Assembly: GCA_019188255.1 (NCBI GenBank)
Contig: JAETXT010000002.1
Location: 6,200,001 to 6,264,000 of the forward strand
From: Verticillium longisporum
Taxonomy: Eukaryota; Ascomycota; Sordariomycetes; Glomerellales; Plectosphaerellaceae
Reading direction: 5' to 3'
Length of the DNA: 64,000 bases
The translations under genes and the position numbers were made by a program. A model generated the notes under the pieces. That model saw only the letters and a program-made list of their open reading frames with translations, did not search any database and was not told the DNA's origin. Below, piece after piece: positions 11,732 to 24,090 of the stretch. Each line of letters starts with the position of its first letter. Position 1 is the first letter of the stretch.

Positions 11732-12181
11732 CAGGCCACGAAGTGTGCATAATTTACGGCATCGGCGAAAAGAATGTGTTTGTAGGATTATCTGAGAGAC
11801 ACCAAGAAGGAGAAAGAGGCGAAATGTATGGAGTAAACTCTGCATGGGGCTCCCAAGTCACGGAAGGGCTTGCTTGGGAATTTGGTGTATCCGCGAAATA
11901 TCCGTGAGCCTGAAGTGAAATGAACACCCGCTTTCAAGTTCTTCTGAGGTGAAACCCACTGATCGTAGACGAATTCTCGAGAGCTATCAACCTGGGATAT
12001 CCAAAATACCTTGGATTTGTAGCACCACAGCTCTTATGCATCAGCTTGTACCCGAGTGAGAGATCAGAGCCTCAAGATTGTCATGGAATGGCAACCATTA
12101 CCTTTTCTCGATTTCAACCAATTTTCGACAGCTGTTGTCGCCGTCTTCACGTGGAAACCTCCTCAGATCACCACGACCCAT
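11732..12181. other. Convergent 3' flank
   Basis: About 450 bp between the ends of fet3 and the beta-propeller gene. No coding signal is recognised. Confidence 0.5.
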
Positions 12182-13159
12182 TTACTGAGCAGCCATCTTT
12201 GCCCAAGCAATGGTGCCGCCGAGACGGTCTCCCTTCTCGTAGAACAAGTATGTCAAGCCATTGCGCGTAACGACAACTGGCGAGGCCACGCGATCTCCGC
12301 TGTTGTCGCCCCTGCCGTCAAACAGCACAATGGGCTTATCACCAACTTTGCGCAGCGTGCGATCAATCGTACGAGCGTACGCTTTGCCGCTGGAAGCATG
12401 ATAGATGATGTAGTTCTGGCCTCTCCAGTTCCACAGTTCACCAGCCGAGACGTTGGCACCTTCCTCGGAGCCGGGCGCCACGACGTAGTCGGGGCTGACG
12501 GTCCAGGTCTTGCCATCGATCGACTCGGCGAGACGGATGCGGCGGATGTTGTCACGCTCATTGCCCATGTAAAACATGCCATAGTTGTACCCTGAGTTCG
12601 GATCCGGGTGCCTGAAGACGCGCGCGTAGCTCGTCTCGGTCACGGCGGGCCCACCCATGGCGTTGGTGACGGCGACGCCGCCGTAGCCAAACTTGATGCC
12701 GTCGTCCGAGTAGGCCCAGCGGGTGACGGAGTTGCTGCCGTGAAAGTACATGATCATGCGACCTTTCCCCTCATTCGCTTCCAGATTCCAGATGGCATCC
12801 GGACTCGAGACATGTGGGACGTTGTAGTGTGAGCCCCAGGACCGTGAAATGACGGGGTTGTTGGGATACTCTGTCCAAGGGCCCTCGAGGCTGTCCGAGT
12901 AACGAAGCGAGATACCGCCGGGAACGTCGTGAGGCGCATAGTAAATGTCTCACTCAGCCCGAGCATTGTTCAGCCAGCGTCCGGCATGAAATACGCTGGG
13001 GAATATGAACTCATTGGTCGGGTTGTAGATGGAGGTGGGCTTGTCGGTGATTATACCCTTGTGCCAAAAGACAGGCCACCCAGCTGGTGGAGCTTGCGTC
13101 TGGGCGCTGGCCAAGACGGCGACGATGGTCCCAAGGAAGATATGAACGAGGAACTTCAT
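12182..13159 (-). CDS. Secreted beta-propeller (glycosyl hydrolase-like) protein, interrupted by an in-frame TGA
   Basis: Probable extracellular five-bladed beta-propeller protein resembling GH43/GH32-type folds; the substrate is unknown. The ATG at 13159 starts a signal peptide (MKFLVHIFLGTIVAVLASA). After NNARAE there is one TGA at 12950-12952, then the same frame runs on as DIYYAPHDVPGG, SDSLEGPW, VSSPDAIW, MYFHGSNS and GNERDNIRR to a normal stop at 12182. Both sides read as one protein of about 325 codons without introns. GTGAGA at the stop looks like a donor, but splicing there would delete well-formed protein. The lesion could be a true nonsense mutation or a base error. Family assignment is by motif feel only, hence moderate certainty. 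Confidence 0.65.
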
Positions 13160-13905
13160 GGTGTCTCGAAATGAACTTGAAATGAGGGTAAGATATTCTG
13201 TACGTCTTAGAGAGTCCTCGTTCGGGTCAGAGCCCTCAGCTTATAAGCACGGCACTTGCGCTACCCAGGATGCTGCTGCGCCGCCATCCTTTGCCAATGC
13301 CACTGTGCAGAGCCTGGGCAGCGCTGGAAGGATTCGCAGCAGTGGGTATATTCCCTTGTGAGCCCCCGTATCGGAGAGGCCCAAACCAGAGACATCTTTC
13401 GAGGTCCCTTGGCGGAGGCTGACAAGCAGCAAATGGTCGAGGAGATGCTACATGTAGTGCAGGTGGACGTGGGAGGTACGTGTCGCCATGCGGGTGCGAA
13501 CCTCGCCTTCTGGTACCCAGTGCCGCCAAGCCACTCAGTAGTGCCATTTGTGCTGGACTCGGATGATAAATCCCCGAGCACAATTCCTCATGCAGTCATC
13601 GTTATTGTCACAATTGCGATGGCATCCGGACACCAAGTCGACCTCCCTACCTTAGGTAACTTACCTACCTTAGGTAGGTAGGTAGGTAGTAGGTATCTAG
13701 GTACCGTACAAACTCTGGAATTTTCGCATGATTACAGCATGACTTTGCGCTTATGTAATCACCGATGTCGCCGCCCGGGTGATTCCGCTCTTCACAGCAA
13801 AAGTTGTATGACCGAAGGACGAGGATTGAAGACTCCCTTGAAATTCTGTGAGAAAACACCAACAGCCGCAAGCTCTCAACAGACGGGACGGATCAGCCTC
13901 TGACG
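13160..13905. other. Divergent intergenic region with TAGG-rich tract
   Basis: About 750 bp between divergent starts. Positions 13648-13702 hold a dense run of ACCTACCTTAGG and TAGGTAGG tandem copies ending in TATCTAGGTACC. No gene is recognised. Confidence 0.6.
13648..13702. repeat. TAGGTAGG/ACCTACC tandem and palindromic tract
   Basis: Low-complexity run built from the tetramer TAGG and its complement, with two CCTTAGG palindromic centres and a TATCTAGGTA end. It is the densest example of a motif scattered through the intergenic DNA of this window. Confidence 0.8.
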
Positions 13906-15703
13906 ATGGCTGCCAATCAGCCCGAGGATGTGGTGTCCGATGGGAACCAGACTTCCAGCACAACCAGTCTCACGACGAGGAATGTCAGTGAGGAGAAACT
14001 AGTGAGAAAACTAGACTTGTACCTCATTCCCCTGGTAATGCTCTTGTATCTCATGAGCTTTCTCGACCGGTATGCTTTCCCTTACTTTATTTTTCGGGCG
14101 GGCGTGGCGAACAATTACTTACACTCTGGAACAATTCAAAGTGTCAATATTGGCAATGCTCGCCTCTACGGCCTCGAAGAGGACCTTGGGCTCGTCGGCA
14201 ACCAGTTCCAGGTCGCCGTCTCGATCCTCTTTGTGACGTACATCTTGTTCGAGGTTCCTTCCAATCTCGTGCTTAAGCGCTTCACCCCACGCCGCTGGAT
14301 AGCCTTCATTACATGCGCCTGGGGCATCGTCGCGACCCTGACGGGCCTTGTCAACTCGTACGGCGCCCTCCTCGCCTGCCGCCTCCTGCTCGGCATCTTC
14401 GAGGCCGGCCTGTTCCCGGGTCTGAACGTTTACCTCACCTTCTTCTACACCAAGCACGAGCTCGCCCTGCGTGTGGGATACCTCTTCGTGTCGGCCGCCA
14501 TTGCTGGCGCGCTTGGTGGTCTGCTCGCGTACGGCATCGGACACATGGACGGCGTCCAGGGCATGAGCGGCTGGCGGTGGATCATGATCATCGAGGGCAT
14601 CCCGACTTTTGTGCTCGGCATCATCACGTACTGGGCCCTGCCGAATGACCCCGCCACTGCCTACTTCTTTACCGAGGAGGAGAAAGTCATGATGGCCGCG
14701 AGACTGGGCCGGGAGTACGGCCAGACGAAGAGCGCCCAGGAATTCGACCAGCGCGACATGGTCAAGGCCTTCCGTGACTGGAAAGTTTGGATGTTCTGCA
14801 TCGGGCTCTTTGGCGCAGACACCATGTTATACGGTGAGTCGCCACCATTGCTGAGCCACAGCAAGGCTCATAAAGGCGGTCGATCTGGTGACTGACCCTG
14901 CCTGACCAGGATTTTCCACGTTCCTGCCCACCATTATCCGCGGCCTCGGCGACTGGACGGTGGCTCAAGTCCAGCTCCTCACGGTCCCGTGCTACTTCCT
15001 CGGCGCCGCGACCTACATGTGCATCGCATTCCTCTCGGACCGCACGCGCAAGCGCGGACTGTTCTGCGTCATTTTCGGTACCATCAGTGTCGTCGGTTAC
15101 GGCGTGCTGATATCCCCGACTTCCCAGGGCGTGCACTATTTTGGGTGTGTACAAGGACCGCAGCTTCTCAGCGCCACACTCTTCTTGCTGACCCATGATA
15201 GATGTTTCCTCGTAGCCACCGGACTCTACGTCGTTGTCGGGCTGCCGCTCGCCTGGGTGAGTCGCATTCCACCTGCTCCCCTTCCCTGCTATTTTGGGAC
15301 GATGTTGCTGACGAGGCGTTCATAGCTGCCGAACAACTCTCCCAGATATGGAAAGAGAACTACAGCCAACGGAATGCAGCTTTCGACGGGTAACTGTGCA
15401 GGCATTATGGCGCCATTCATCTAGTACGTTTCTTCTCATCTTGAACGTGACAAAATGAGCCGTCAACTGACTTTGCGTGCCCTCAGCGGTTCTGCCGACG
15501 GGCCGCGGTACATTCGTGGTCACGCCACGACACTTGCCATGGTGAGCATGGCAACATGCATCTATGCTTTCATGTGGTGGTATTTCAACCGCCAGAATAA
15601 CCAGCGGGATCGCGGCGAACTCTCCGACAAGCACCGCGACCTTTCGGAGGAAGAGCTAGCAGAGTTGGGGGACGAAAGCCCGCATTTTCGCTACACGATA
15701 TAG
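13906..15703 (+). CDS. MFS transporter, allantoate/nicotinate permease-like (anion:cation symporter family)
   Basis: Twelve-segment plasma-membrane permease of the Dal5/Tna1 type, which imports organic anions such as vitamins and ureides with protons; the substrate cannot be read from sequence. Exon 1 ends in YLMSFLDR and, after a 71-bp intron at about 14069-14139, continues VNIGNARLYGLEEDLGL, the family signature in segment 1. Further hallmarks are ILFVTYILFEVPSN, RLLLGIFEAGLFPG and GWRWIMIIEG. Later introns start near 14834, 15145, 15256 and 15423. The last exon carries IRGHATTLAM and ends in a hydrophilic Glu-rich tail at 15703. The start ATG 13906 precedes a disordered Ser/Thr-rich N-terminus. 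No lesion is visible. Confidence 0.88.
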
Positions 15704-15931
15704 ACTTGATACATAAGAGCCATCGCCGCGAGGCGCACGCAACCTCTTTTGACCATACTTTTCCAGCCCATTCGTGTTTCGATCATGATAATGCTATGCC
15801 GTCTCGAAGCAACTAATCACCAGACCCAGTGCTAACGAAAGAGCTAAAGAAGAAGAAAAAAAACACAAGAGTCTCGGGTATCCCTAAACGCCCCAGCCAT
15901 TCGTCGAGACATGTACAGTCTTTCCCTGCGC

Positions 15932-17613
15932 TTATTCGCCTTGCAACCGTTTCCACTTGGTGAAGCATTGGAGACGGCTGCGGCTGCGACCAAACGCGTC
16001 GCTGATCTTCTGCCAATCAATAGTCGACTCAATTGGACGGGTTCTCAAAGGGCCCCTGAGGGTTTCGCGTGCCTCTTCAACAAATCTCAAAAGCAAGCGC
16101 TCCTCGTCGTCAGTCCAGCCGGACCGATCCAGGTTTGGACCGCAAATGACGTAGTTTCGATACCTGTCCCGAATATCATCTGGATGGCGGTTGAGTTCCT
16201 TGGACAATTTCGTCCACTGCTTGCCGTGCTGCTCGACCAGCATGGCCAAGTCCTCATCCTCTTCTACCGTCCAGTTGCCGCCGCGCGCCTTGAAGTTATG
16301 GAAGTTTTTGCGGCAGTAGTCGATGGTCTTTTGACGCGCCTTTCCAGGGCATACGGAAAAGATCGTGTTCCAAAGTGTATCGAGCACTTCGTTGAAAGAG
16401 TGCCGGCCGGCTCCGAAACGCTCTTGAATCATGTCATTGATTTCTACTTGCGTCAGCTTGTGCTGGGCGCCAAATGATTCGATAGCCTGTGTGATCCGTA
16501 GGAGATCATCCTTATTGAAGACTCGGTTGAGCGGATTCTGAGGTGTAGTGGGAGTATTTGGCTGGCTGGCTCGTTTCTTTGTCTTCCGGGTTGATGTAGG
16601 AGTCTGCGTAGACCTGCGTGGCGTCGGAGTGCTGCCACCTGCTGCTTTGCTATTTCTTGCTCTTACATTGCCGTTACCCATTGCAACCTGTGTACTTGCC
16701 GCATCTCGTTCCTTCTGGGCGGACAAAGACAGTTTGGTCTGCTTCATAGTTTGACCAGACGCTTCGGCTGTTGGGCTAGCCGCATGCTCCCCATTGGTTT
16801 TGTCACCACCATTGCCAGAACCATTTTCGCTATCGTCATCGATGTAGGGATCGGACCTGATGCTAGAGCTCTTTTGACGATACGTCTTCAGAGGCTTCTG
16901 TTGAGATGCGAGTGCGAATGTGGGCTTAGACTGCTGCTTGCGCTTCTGGCTGGCTGGCGTAGTGGCTAGGACGGGCGTCGCTGGTGGCCTCTTTGCTTGC
17001 TTGCTGGGCGTTGTCTCGGTGACAGTGTCGTCGTCGACATCTGGATCGGACGGCGTAGAGTCATCGACAAGGTCACCGTTCATCCCGGGATTCTCGGCAG
17101 CGAAGCTGGCGCCAACGGCGACAGCTGGAGCGGCCTTTGTCTTTAGCCTTTTCTTGTCGGCACGTCGCTCCTTCTCGCTGTGCGTCAAGTTTCGTTTGGT
17201 GGCCTTTCGCAACAGGCTCAGAGGTGTCGTTGGACTGGATCGTTTTATGGCCATTTCGATGTCTTCCCGTGGCTGAGCCGAAGGTGGTGCGCCAACCTCC
17301 TCGTCTGGCCCTGGGAGACCTTTGGCGATGTCAGCGGTGTTTGGTATCGTTATGTTCTGTCAACGTACCATCAATGGGTTCCGGGGTACGGTCTCTGCTC
17401 GCAGCAGCCAAAATCGCATACTTGTCGAGCGGTCTGTCCTCATCTTCGCTAGAGTAGATTGGCTGCGACAGCTCGTCCTGCGACGGGATTGGGGGGATTG
17501 AATAATTGAGATTTTGGTCCGCAGTGAGCGAGTATTGGGTCGGCTGATACATATTGTAGCCGTTCAACAACTGTTCTTCCGCTCGCTGGCTATCATCTTG
17601 CTCCTGCTCTTCT

Positions 17614-17665
<52 letters not shown>

Positions 17666-17939
17666 TTCCGTCGTCGTCCGAGTAGGAGGGCGGGTTAAGG
17701 GAGGAAAAAGTCCGCAAGACTGGAGGGGTATAGTCGCTGTTATCCGACTCATCACCGGATTCTTGCAATTGGAACTCCTGGCCCTCGCCACCGTATGCAG
17801 GCAGAGGGGGATCGAAACGAGTGCGCCCAGAACGAGCAGCACGCTTGACGTCCGTTGTGAGCTGGGCGTGGGGTAGAATGCGGTTGTCCCCCTCAATTGA
17901 TGACTCTCGGTCAGAGTCACTCTCCTGATCGAAGCTCAT
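15932..17939 (-). CDS. Reb1-like Myb/SANT DNA-binding protein
   Basis: Nuclear DNA-binding protein of the Reb1/TTF1-type Myb family, whose members bind rDNA terminators and promoters and can block replication forks. Two exons: ATG 17939 to about 17372, then the exon starting LPGPDEE and ending at 15932. The junction restores PEPIDG-LPGP in frame. The N-terminal half is disordered with a pure Asp run from a trinucleotide repeat. The C-terminal third has the fork-protection helical region (NKDDLLRITQAIESFG), a SANT repeat GGNWTVEEDEDLAMLV with KLSKELNRHPDDIRDRYRNY, and a second repeat SGWTDDEERLLLRFV to CFTKWKRLQGE. The protein ends directly after the last Myb helix; homologues often go a little further, so the end may be slightly short. 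Confidence 0.75.
17613..17666 (-). repeat. (GAC)n microsatellite coding for poly-Asp
   Basis: Nearly perfect GTC/GAC repeat of about 17 units inside the Reb1-like gene, encoding a run of about 16 aspartates. Likely length-variable between strains. The plus-strand reading as poly-Val is an artefact. Confidence 0.9.
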
Positions 17940-18699
17940 CTGGAACGTCCGCCTCTGGGTAGGTAGAGCGGAGGGGGTCGAGCGGCTCTCGCCTTGGTGT
18001 TTCGCGACGCGGGCGCGATTAGGGGAAAAAATCGATTTACGCGTGGAGTGAAGAGAGGTGGCTGGGAGCTCCTGTGGGGTACTGAGACCCCAGTAACCCC
18101 TTCCCCTGTCGTCGTGGTTGATGGGAGCGGGAAGGAGCACTAAGATGGTCGAAGAGCTTGAAGCTTGGACCGCATCCGGAGGCTATTGCTTCCCTTTTGT
18201 CCTTCCTCGCCCTGTCCCCTGACTAGGTAGGTACCTGACCTGTTGTTGTGACGTGCTTGCCCAAATACCAAAGGGAGTTACCAAGCAAGGGAAAGAGTAT
18301 GAAGTTGATTGTCTTTCCTGCACGCATCTGTTCCTGAGCTCCTGCCTTTTATCCAGTGTCGTTTCTGGAACATGTCGAGGCCTCAGTCGTTGATCACCAT
18401 CCACCAATTCATCAGTAGTGGGCAAATGCGCCAGCCCATCACAGCCCGTATTGAAGTGGATGCGACTGTATTGCAATATGGATGATGAGTTTATCCTACT
18501 TGACTCTAACAAGACGAATCAACTACCTAGGCGGTCGCAAACAAAAGCATTCCATGCGACGAGACCTAGGTCGGTAGCTAGGTAGTTGCATGCATCATCC
18601 CCGTGCTCATCTCACTCCCAGCAAGCCTCGGAACCAGTCTCACTATGCAAATGGTGCGCATGCGGAAACCTCGATGCAACCGCATCGTTTTGTCAGCGA
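17940..18699. other. Intergenic region with CCTAGG motifs
   Basis: About 760 bp 5' of the Reb1-like gene and 3' of the large unknown gene. Motif copies CTAGGTAGGTACC (18222-18236) and ACCTAGGTCGGTAGCTAGGTAG (18562-18585, one gap) are present. No gene is recognised. Confidence 0.55.
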
Positions 18700-21600
18700 T
18701 CACTTCTCATCACTCCGCTTGTCCTTCTTGAACATGCCGAAAAACCGTCTCGATCGGCCGTGAGCCCGGGTTTGGGCCTCCTCCGAGGAGCTCCCCATAG
18801 AGTCCTCATCTCTACGCACAGAAGCCTCAGCGCTGGCGATCCTGTTACGTCCCGAGGAGCTTCTCCCATGGTCCTGAGCAGCATGCCCGGAGCTGGAGGC
18901 AGTTGCTTCAGCCTCACCTGTTCGTCGACTTCGGAAGTCTGCAAGAGACTTCATCTCGAGAAGGCGCATTTTGACTTGTTTTTTTGCCACAACGTGTTCA
19001 TCTTCCCCAGTAGTCCTGGAGATAGCAGCCTTAGTTTTCTCCAAAGTGCGAGGTTTGTTAGCACCCAGTACTTGTGCTGATTGTCCAACCCCAGTGTTCA
19101 GCTGCGCGCTTCCGACCGCCGGTTCATTAGAAGCCTCTGGCTTCGGTAGAGAGTTCAGAGCCGAGGGGCCGTAAGATTTGACGGAACGAAGGGCAGGGCT
19201 CCGCTCAGATGGCTTCCCTCCGTGGCTGCCCTGGTAAGCTGTTCCCTGACGAGCTGCTGTCGACTGCCCACGGAGAGGAATCTTCGGCGCCGTTTCTGCA
19301 ACCCTGTGAGTCGTTTTACCTTGAAGATGGGGAGGGGTTGTGTCAGATGTTGCAAATGGGTCTGCGCGACGCCCAGAACTCTAGGCTGGGACATCGGTAG
19401 GCTCTTCGGCATCGAAACCAAAACGACCTGTAGCATCCTGCGTCTTCTTAGAGGAGATTGGGGGGTTGCCTGGCATGATGTGACCAGTCGATTCTGCCAG
19501 AGATCTTGGAATCTCTGCCACCCCAGGCGCGAGGTTCTTTGAACTTGATGTTTGGTAGAGTGAAGGCGCAGGCAATACGCTACGCATCTGGCTGATGCTC
19601 TGCTTCTCAACAAGGCCCGGCGGACTGCATTTCGCGGCTGGTGGCCCAAATGACGGCGTTGTTGTTGCTCTGATCGGGATTCGCGACTTGGGCGTATTCT
19701 CTTGATGACCATTTTGGGGCCTGTGATCGTACGCTGAATAAGTATTGACCATTGCCATGTTCCTGAAAGGCTGTGGGTCACTGTAGATGCCTCCCCCGAG
19801 GGTCGACATTGGCGGTTGTGTCTTGGCTGGATTAGTAGTTGGAGGTCGGTACGTAAAGTCCTCCACACGAACAACCATGATAGAGTCCTCCTCCTCGTCG
19901 TCGTCTTCCGAGCTTTTGTTGGTCTGAACTTGAACTGGGTTTGCGAGGCTTTGGACAGTTTGTCCGCCGTTAGTTCGTTCCTTGACCTGGGCCCTGGCAG
20001 CATCCTCCAGCTCGTAGATCCTCCTCTGCAGGCGTTGCACTATGGATGACGGACTGGGACCTTGAAGTTTGGTCCTGTTGACGTCCTTGGTTTCAATTCT
20101 GTGCCTCTGTTCTTTCACCTCTCCTGCCCTCTGGAAGAAGTCGGTGATTTGAGTCTGGTTGCGAGGCGAGGGCTGTCGGAGGGGTGCCTCGGACAGCGAC
20201 TTGACGAGCGCCTTTTTTGGTATGACTGGAGATCCAGACGAGGCTGGGGCTACAGATGCCATTGGTCGTTTTTTGTGTGAAGAAGTTGGCAAGGGAGTCG
20301 AAGGAGAAGCCATGAAGCGGCGGTTTGGTGGTCGGTTTGGCAGGGGCGGCAATGGCTTGTTCGGAGGGGGTGTTGGCGGAGGTCCCCAATCCGCAACGTT
20401 TATCTTGGGGAAACGCACAGGACGAGTGGGTTTAGACTTGCGGGGTTTCGCACCAGGATTCGATGTGCTGGACGAGGCACCGGCTGAAGGCTTGCCTTGG
20501 CCGCTGTGTGACTGAACGTCTGTTGCAGCTGACGCGGTCTTGCCTTGATCCGAGATAGGTGCGTCATTTTCCACTGTGCTCTCCTCCACAGAAGTAATGT
20601 CCCTGGACTTGGGGGATGGTGTAGGGGATTGAGCCTTGTCTTTCGAAGAGTTGTGCTTCTCAGTAAGCTCATCAAAATATTGCTGCAGGGCGGGTGGAAT
20701 GATCAGACTAGTCGGCCGATCCATATCCGAGGAAACTGCTTGGATCATAGGGCCAGCGTCCGGTTCGGGTTGTCCAATGGCCTCCTCCGGGAAGTCAGTG
20801 TTTTCGCTCTTGCCCTCCTTGGTCTGGTGGCCTTCGTTGCAACCCTTTCCTTCGGGTTCTGCCATGATGCTGGTGACGGTAGTTCCTCTTTCCTTTGGTT
20901 GTTCAACCGAAAACGTAGCGTTTCTGGGATGAATCGGCTTTCCGTTGCGCAGTATTGTCACAGCACTTTCGTTAGAACGCGTCGAAGCAGCATCAGAGTC
21001 CCTGGATATGTCTTCGCGTATGGCTGTGGAGAGCGCTTGAATGTCCCTCGGCAACGGATTGTTGCGCTTTGGTCCTAGTAGCCTGAGAGGCGCTGGTACT
21101 GCCGTGATGTCAACGAAGTGGGTTTGATCTGATAGGTGGTGACCAGCAGATAAAGTAGGGCTAATTGGTCGCAGTGTCCGGAGTAGTGAGTCGCTCAGAC
21201 GACTGTGCTTCTCAGGTGTTGGGATTTGGGTTGTGCACAGCTCTTCCTGAGGCCGCCCGTCTGGTTTGCTGGGATTGACAGATATTTCGCGGGCGCCTTG
21301 GGTTTCTTCCTTCTCTGGTTCGTCGTCGGAAACCGCTGACGTGATTATGTTGAGCTTTGAGGGGCCCGGATTGCGGGCGCGGGTCCTCGGGCCCTTCACC
21401 ACAGGCTTGGCAATAGGCCTGAGATGAAGTTTGGGTTTTTGAATGGAGCTTTGAGTAAGAGGGGTCCGAGGAGTGAGGTACATCGCAGACGCAGGAATCT
21501 TTGGAATCAGAATGAATCTTTCGTCGTCCTTTGTGAAGAAACTGGTGAGTTCTGGTCTTGCAATATTGCAATCTCGCCCTTCACGGGCAGCCTTTGCCTG

Positions 21601-22713
21601 CTCGATGAGGAACCTGCGTGCATACTCCATCGGCGACAGGCGCGGTCGTGCCAAGCCATAAGTCACCTCTTTCACGGCCCTAAACTCCTTCAAGCCAAGA
21701 GCCTGTGGCATGATAGGCGATGATGGGTGTTGTCTCGAAAGCACTCCCAAGTCTGCCGAGGCTGCTGAGACGAGCAAATTCACAGGGGGCAGACTGAGTG
21801 ACGACGACGATTTTTGAAATCCTGTTAGAGTAGTTTCAGACCTGGTCAACCTGGGTTCTTCGCGGGGCTGTATCGGTTGCGAGATGAGAGATTTGTCTAT
21901 GCCTATGCTGCGCTTGGATCTCAAGGTTGTAGCACTCGGGGCTGCCTGTTTTGATCGTAGCGAGGATGCTGACTTAGCCGCACGAAGAAAGCTGGGACGG
22001 TGATCGCTCGGTATAGGAGGAGGCGGTGAAAAGTCTATCAGCAGCTCAGCCATGGTCGCCATGCTGCTGCTGTGCGGCAACTTGGAGGCGCTTTTCATCT
22101 TGGTCAAAGACTTGACTCTCTTGCCAAGAGAACGGATGGCGGTAGCCGACACTGTTCCTTGAATGTGGTCCAAGGCCTGTCTTTCGTTTTCTGAGTTTTC
22201 TTCATCAGCCTCATAGTCATTAGTCTTGTTCCTGGTCGTCTTTTGCTCTGGGATAATCAACCCCAGAAGTGCTTGATGTTCAATGGATAAGCCCATCTCA
22301 TCAGCCAGAGGATGCTGATGGAAGATGGTCTCCGACAGACCCAAATCGTGAGGCCAACCAGGGGACTTTGATTTCTCCAAGTCGGCAGCCCATTGGTCTT
22401 CATCTGTCACAGCGCCGAGAATCTCTCTGCCGGGAAACCCTCGGAGTATTGGTATATCGAGCTCTCCCTTGGCCGGACGCGTGGACGAAGGACTGGGTGG
22501 TAATTCTCTTGGTCCATATGATGGTAATGTCGATTGTATCTCCAAGGCACTCCCTTTCGGACGGGCTTTATACACCAGCGGTTTTGGCTTCCGTGCAAAT
22601 CCAATGTTGCTGGTCTCTGTGCCGATCCCTTCGAGGGATGACTGCAAAGCTAACACGGGACCAAAATCCAGTTCTGGAAGCTCATGGCGCTTTTGGTCTG
22701 AAGAACACTCCAT
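18700..22713 (-). CDS. Large disordered protein of unknown function with PIP-box-like motif, split by in-frame TAG
   Basis: I do not recognise the family. ATG 22713 opens 1,110 codons to a TAG at 19381-19383. The same frame then stays open for a further 226 codons to 18700, ending in the plausible basic tail RRFFGMFKKDKRSDEK, so one protein of about 1,337 codons is likely. Most of it is Ser/Pro/Lys-rich and predicted disordered. Residues about 779-800 are a polyproline run, 853-860 read QTQITDFF (PCNA-interacting box pattern), and 890-912 look coiled-coil. A weak intron (GTCGTT donor to GCGCAG acceptor, 66 nt) could remove the TAG in frame but has poor signals. A regulatory or DNA-replication-linked role is speculation from the PIP-like motif alone. 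Confidence 0.6.
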
Positions 22714-24090
22714 GGCACCTCTCCAAATCGCACGAAAGGCTTTTCTTGCGTCAACTGTTAGTCAAATGCAATCTTCATGACCCGGAAGCGACATTTGGAA
22801 TGACATACAATGGACGCTGCACAGATCTGTTTCCAAAGGGCCGCTCTTTAGACCGTGTCCGTGTTAAGTGTATGTCTCTTTGAAGCCTCAGTGGCAGCTT
22901 TGTCTTGGGAAGCTGTCAGAGGCCAGTGAAGAGCCAGTCATCAGTCACTGATCGTTCCTCTGCCATGCAACTTTCTGCAGCTGATGGGAGCGAAGCTTGT
23001 GTCGAAGGTCGCAGTGTTCAGTCAAGCCGAGGAAGTAAAGTGTTGAGCAGATTTGAACGTAACGAAGGCGAAGGGAATGAAGGAATGAAGCCCAGAACAT
23101 CATGTATTCGTCAAGGTTACTACTGCCAAAGGAAAGGGCATCTAGGGCAAGAGACAGAACGTGAAGGAGAAAGTCGCCCAGCTGTATTGAACGCACGGGC
23201 CTCCGGTGTTCTTGTTCGTACATGACTGAGTTGGTTGAACGTGTGAGGCAAGACTGCGTATGTGATGATGCTTATATCCGGTTAGAATGGATATTTCGGC
23301 TGGATGAACCAGCATGGCGGTGCCAGCGAGATGTACGTGAAGGACGCCACTCACAGCCATAGACATATGAGTCTTGATGCATGACGAGGGACCCTGACAT
23401 CGACACGAGATTCATATATCACGGAAACCCCTAATCGGATTCTCAGGCATCGATCATGAGCAAGGAGAGTGACACTTCCGGTATCTAAGTCCACATCAGC
23501 CGAAGAGTAGCAGGTACAGAGGTAGGTAACTTGGGGAATGGCGTGTGGATCACGACAGGTTCGCGATGCAAATGCGCGGCCTATGGTGATCTGTGTATAT
23601 GTATACGACAGTCTAGGGCACCATTGGCAAGATTTCCGTGTCTAAGAGTCTTCTACACATGAAGTCGCTGCTTTTTGGAGTTGACAGGAGGAGAGATCAG
23701 TCGATACGGAAATGGAACCATGCCTGCCAGACACGGAGTGTCGTCTAAAAAGGGGTGGTGAGCCACAAGGGCCCATGCATTCTTGGGAAATGAGCGTGGC
23801 TGGTACTATCCACTCACCCCCTGAAAGCTACCCCAAGCAAGCTGAAAGAAGAGAGCGACAAGCTGAGGAAGGTCCCTTCTTCCTTGGCACTGCCCCAGTG
23901 GCTTTCTTGACTCGGCCAAAACAAACGTCCATCCGCCCATCGCACTGGTTTGCGGGTTTTCTGTCTTGGAAGCCATCTTCTCTCGCACATTTTCACTCGG
24001 TTCCGCTGTTGGGAAGTCGCCAGCCCTTAATTCGTACAGCGTCAAAAGGCCGCCGTGAGTGGTCTTCTTCCAGGGTTCGGCGAGGGCGGC
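22714..24090. other. Divergent intergenic region
   Basis: About 1.4 kb between divergent starts. Short frames only, without recognisable domains. It presumably contains both promoters. One GAGGTAGGTAAC fragment occurs near 23520. Confidence 0.5.

Noticed and set aside
17514..17876. Plus-strand frame with a long poly-Val run
   Set aside because: It is the antisense reading of the poly-Asp trinucleotide repeat in the Reb1-like gene.
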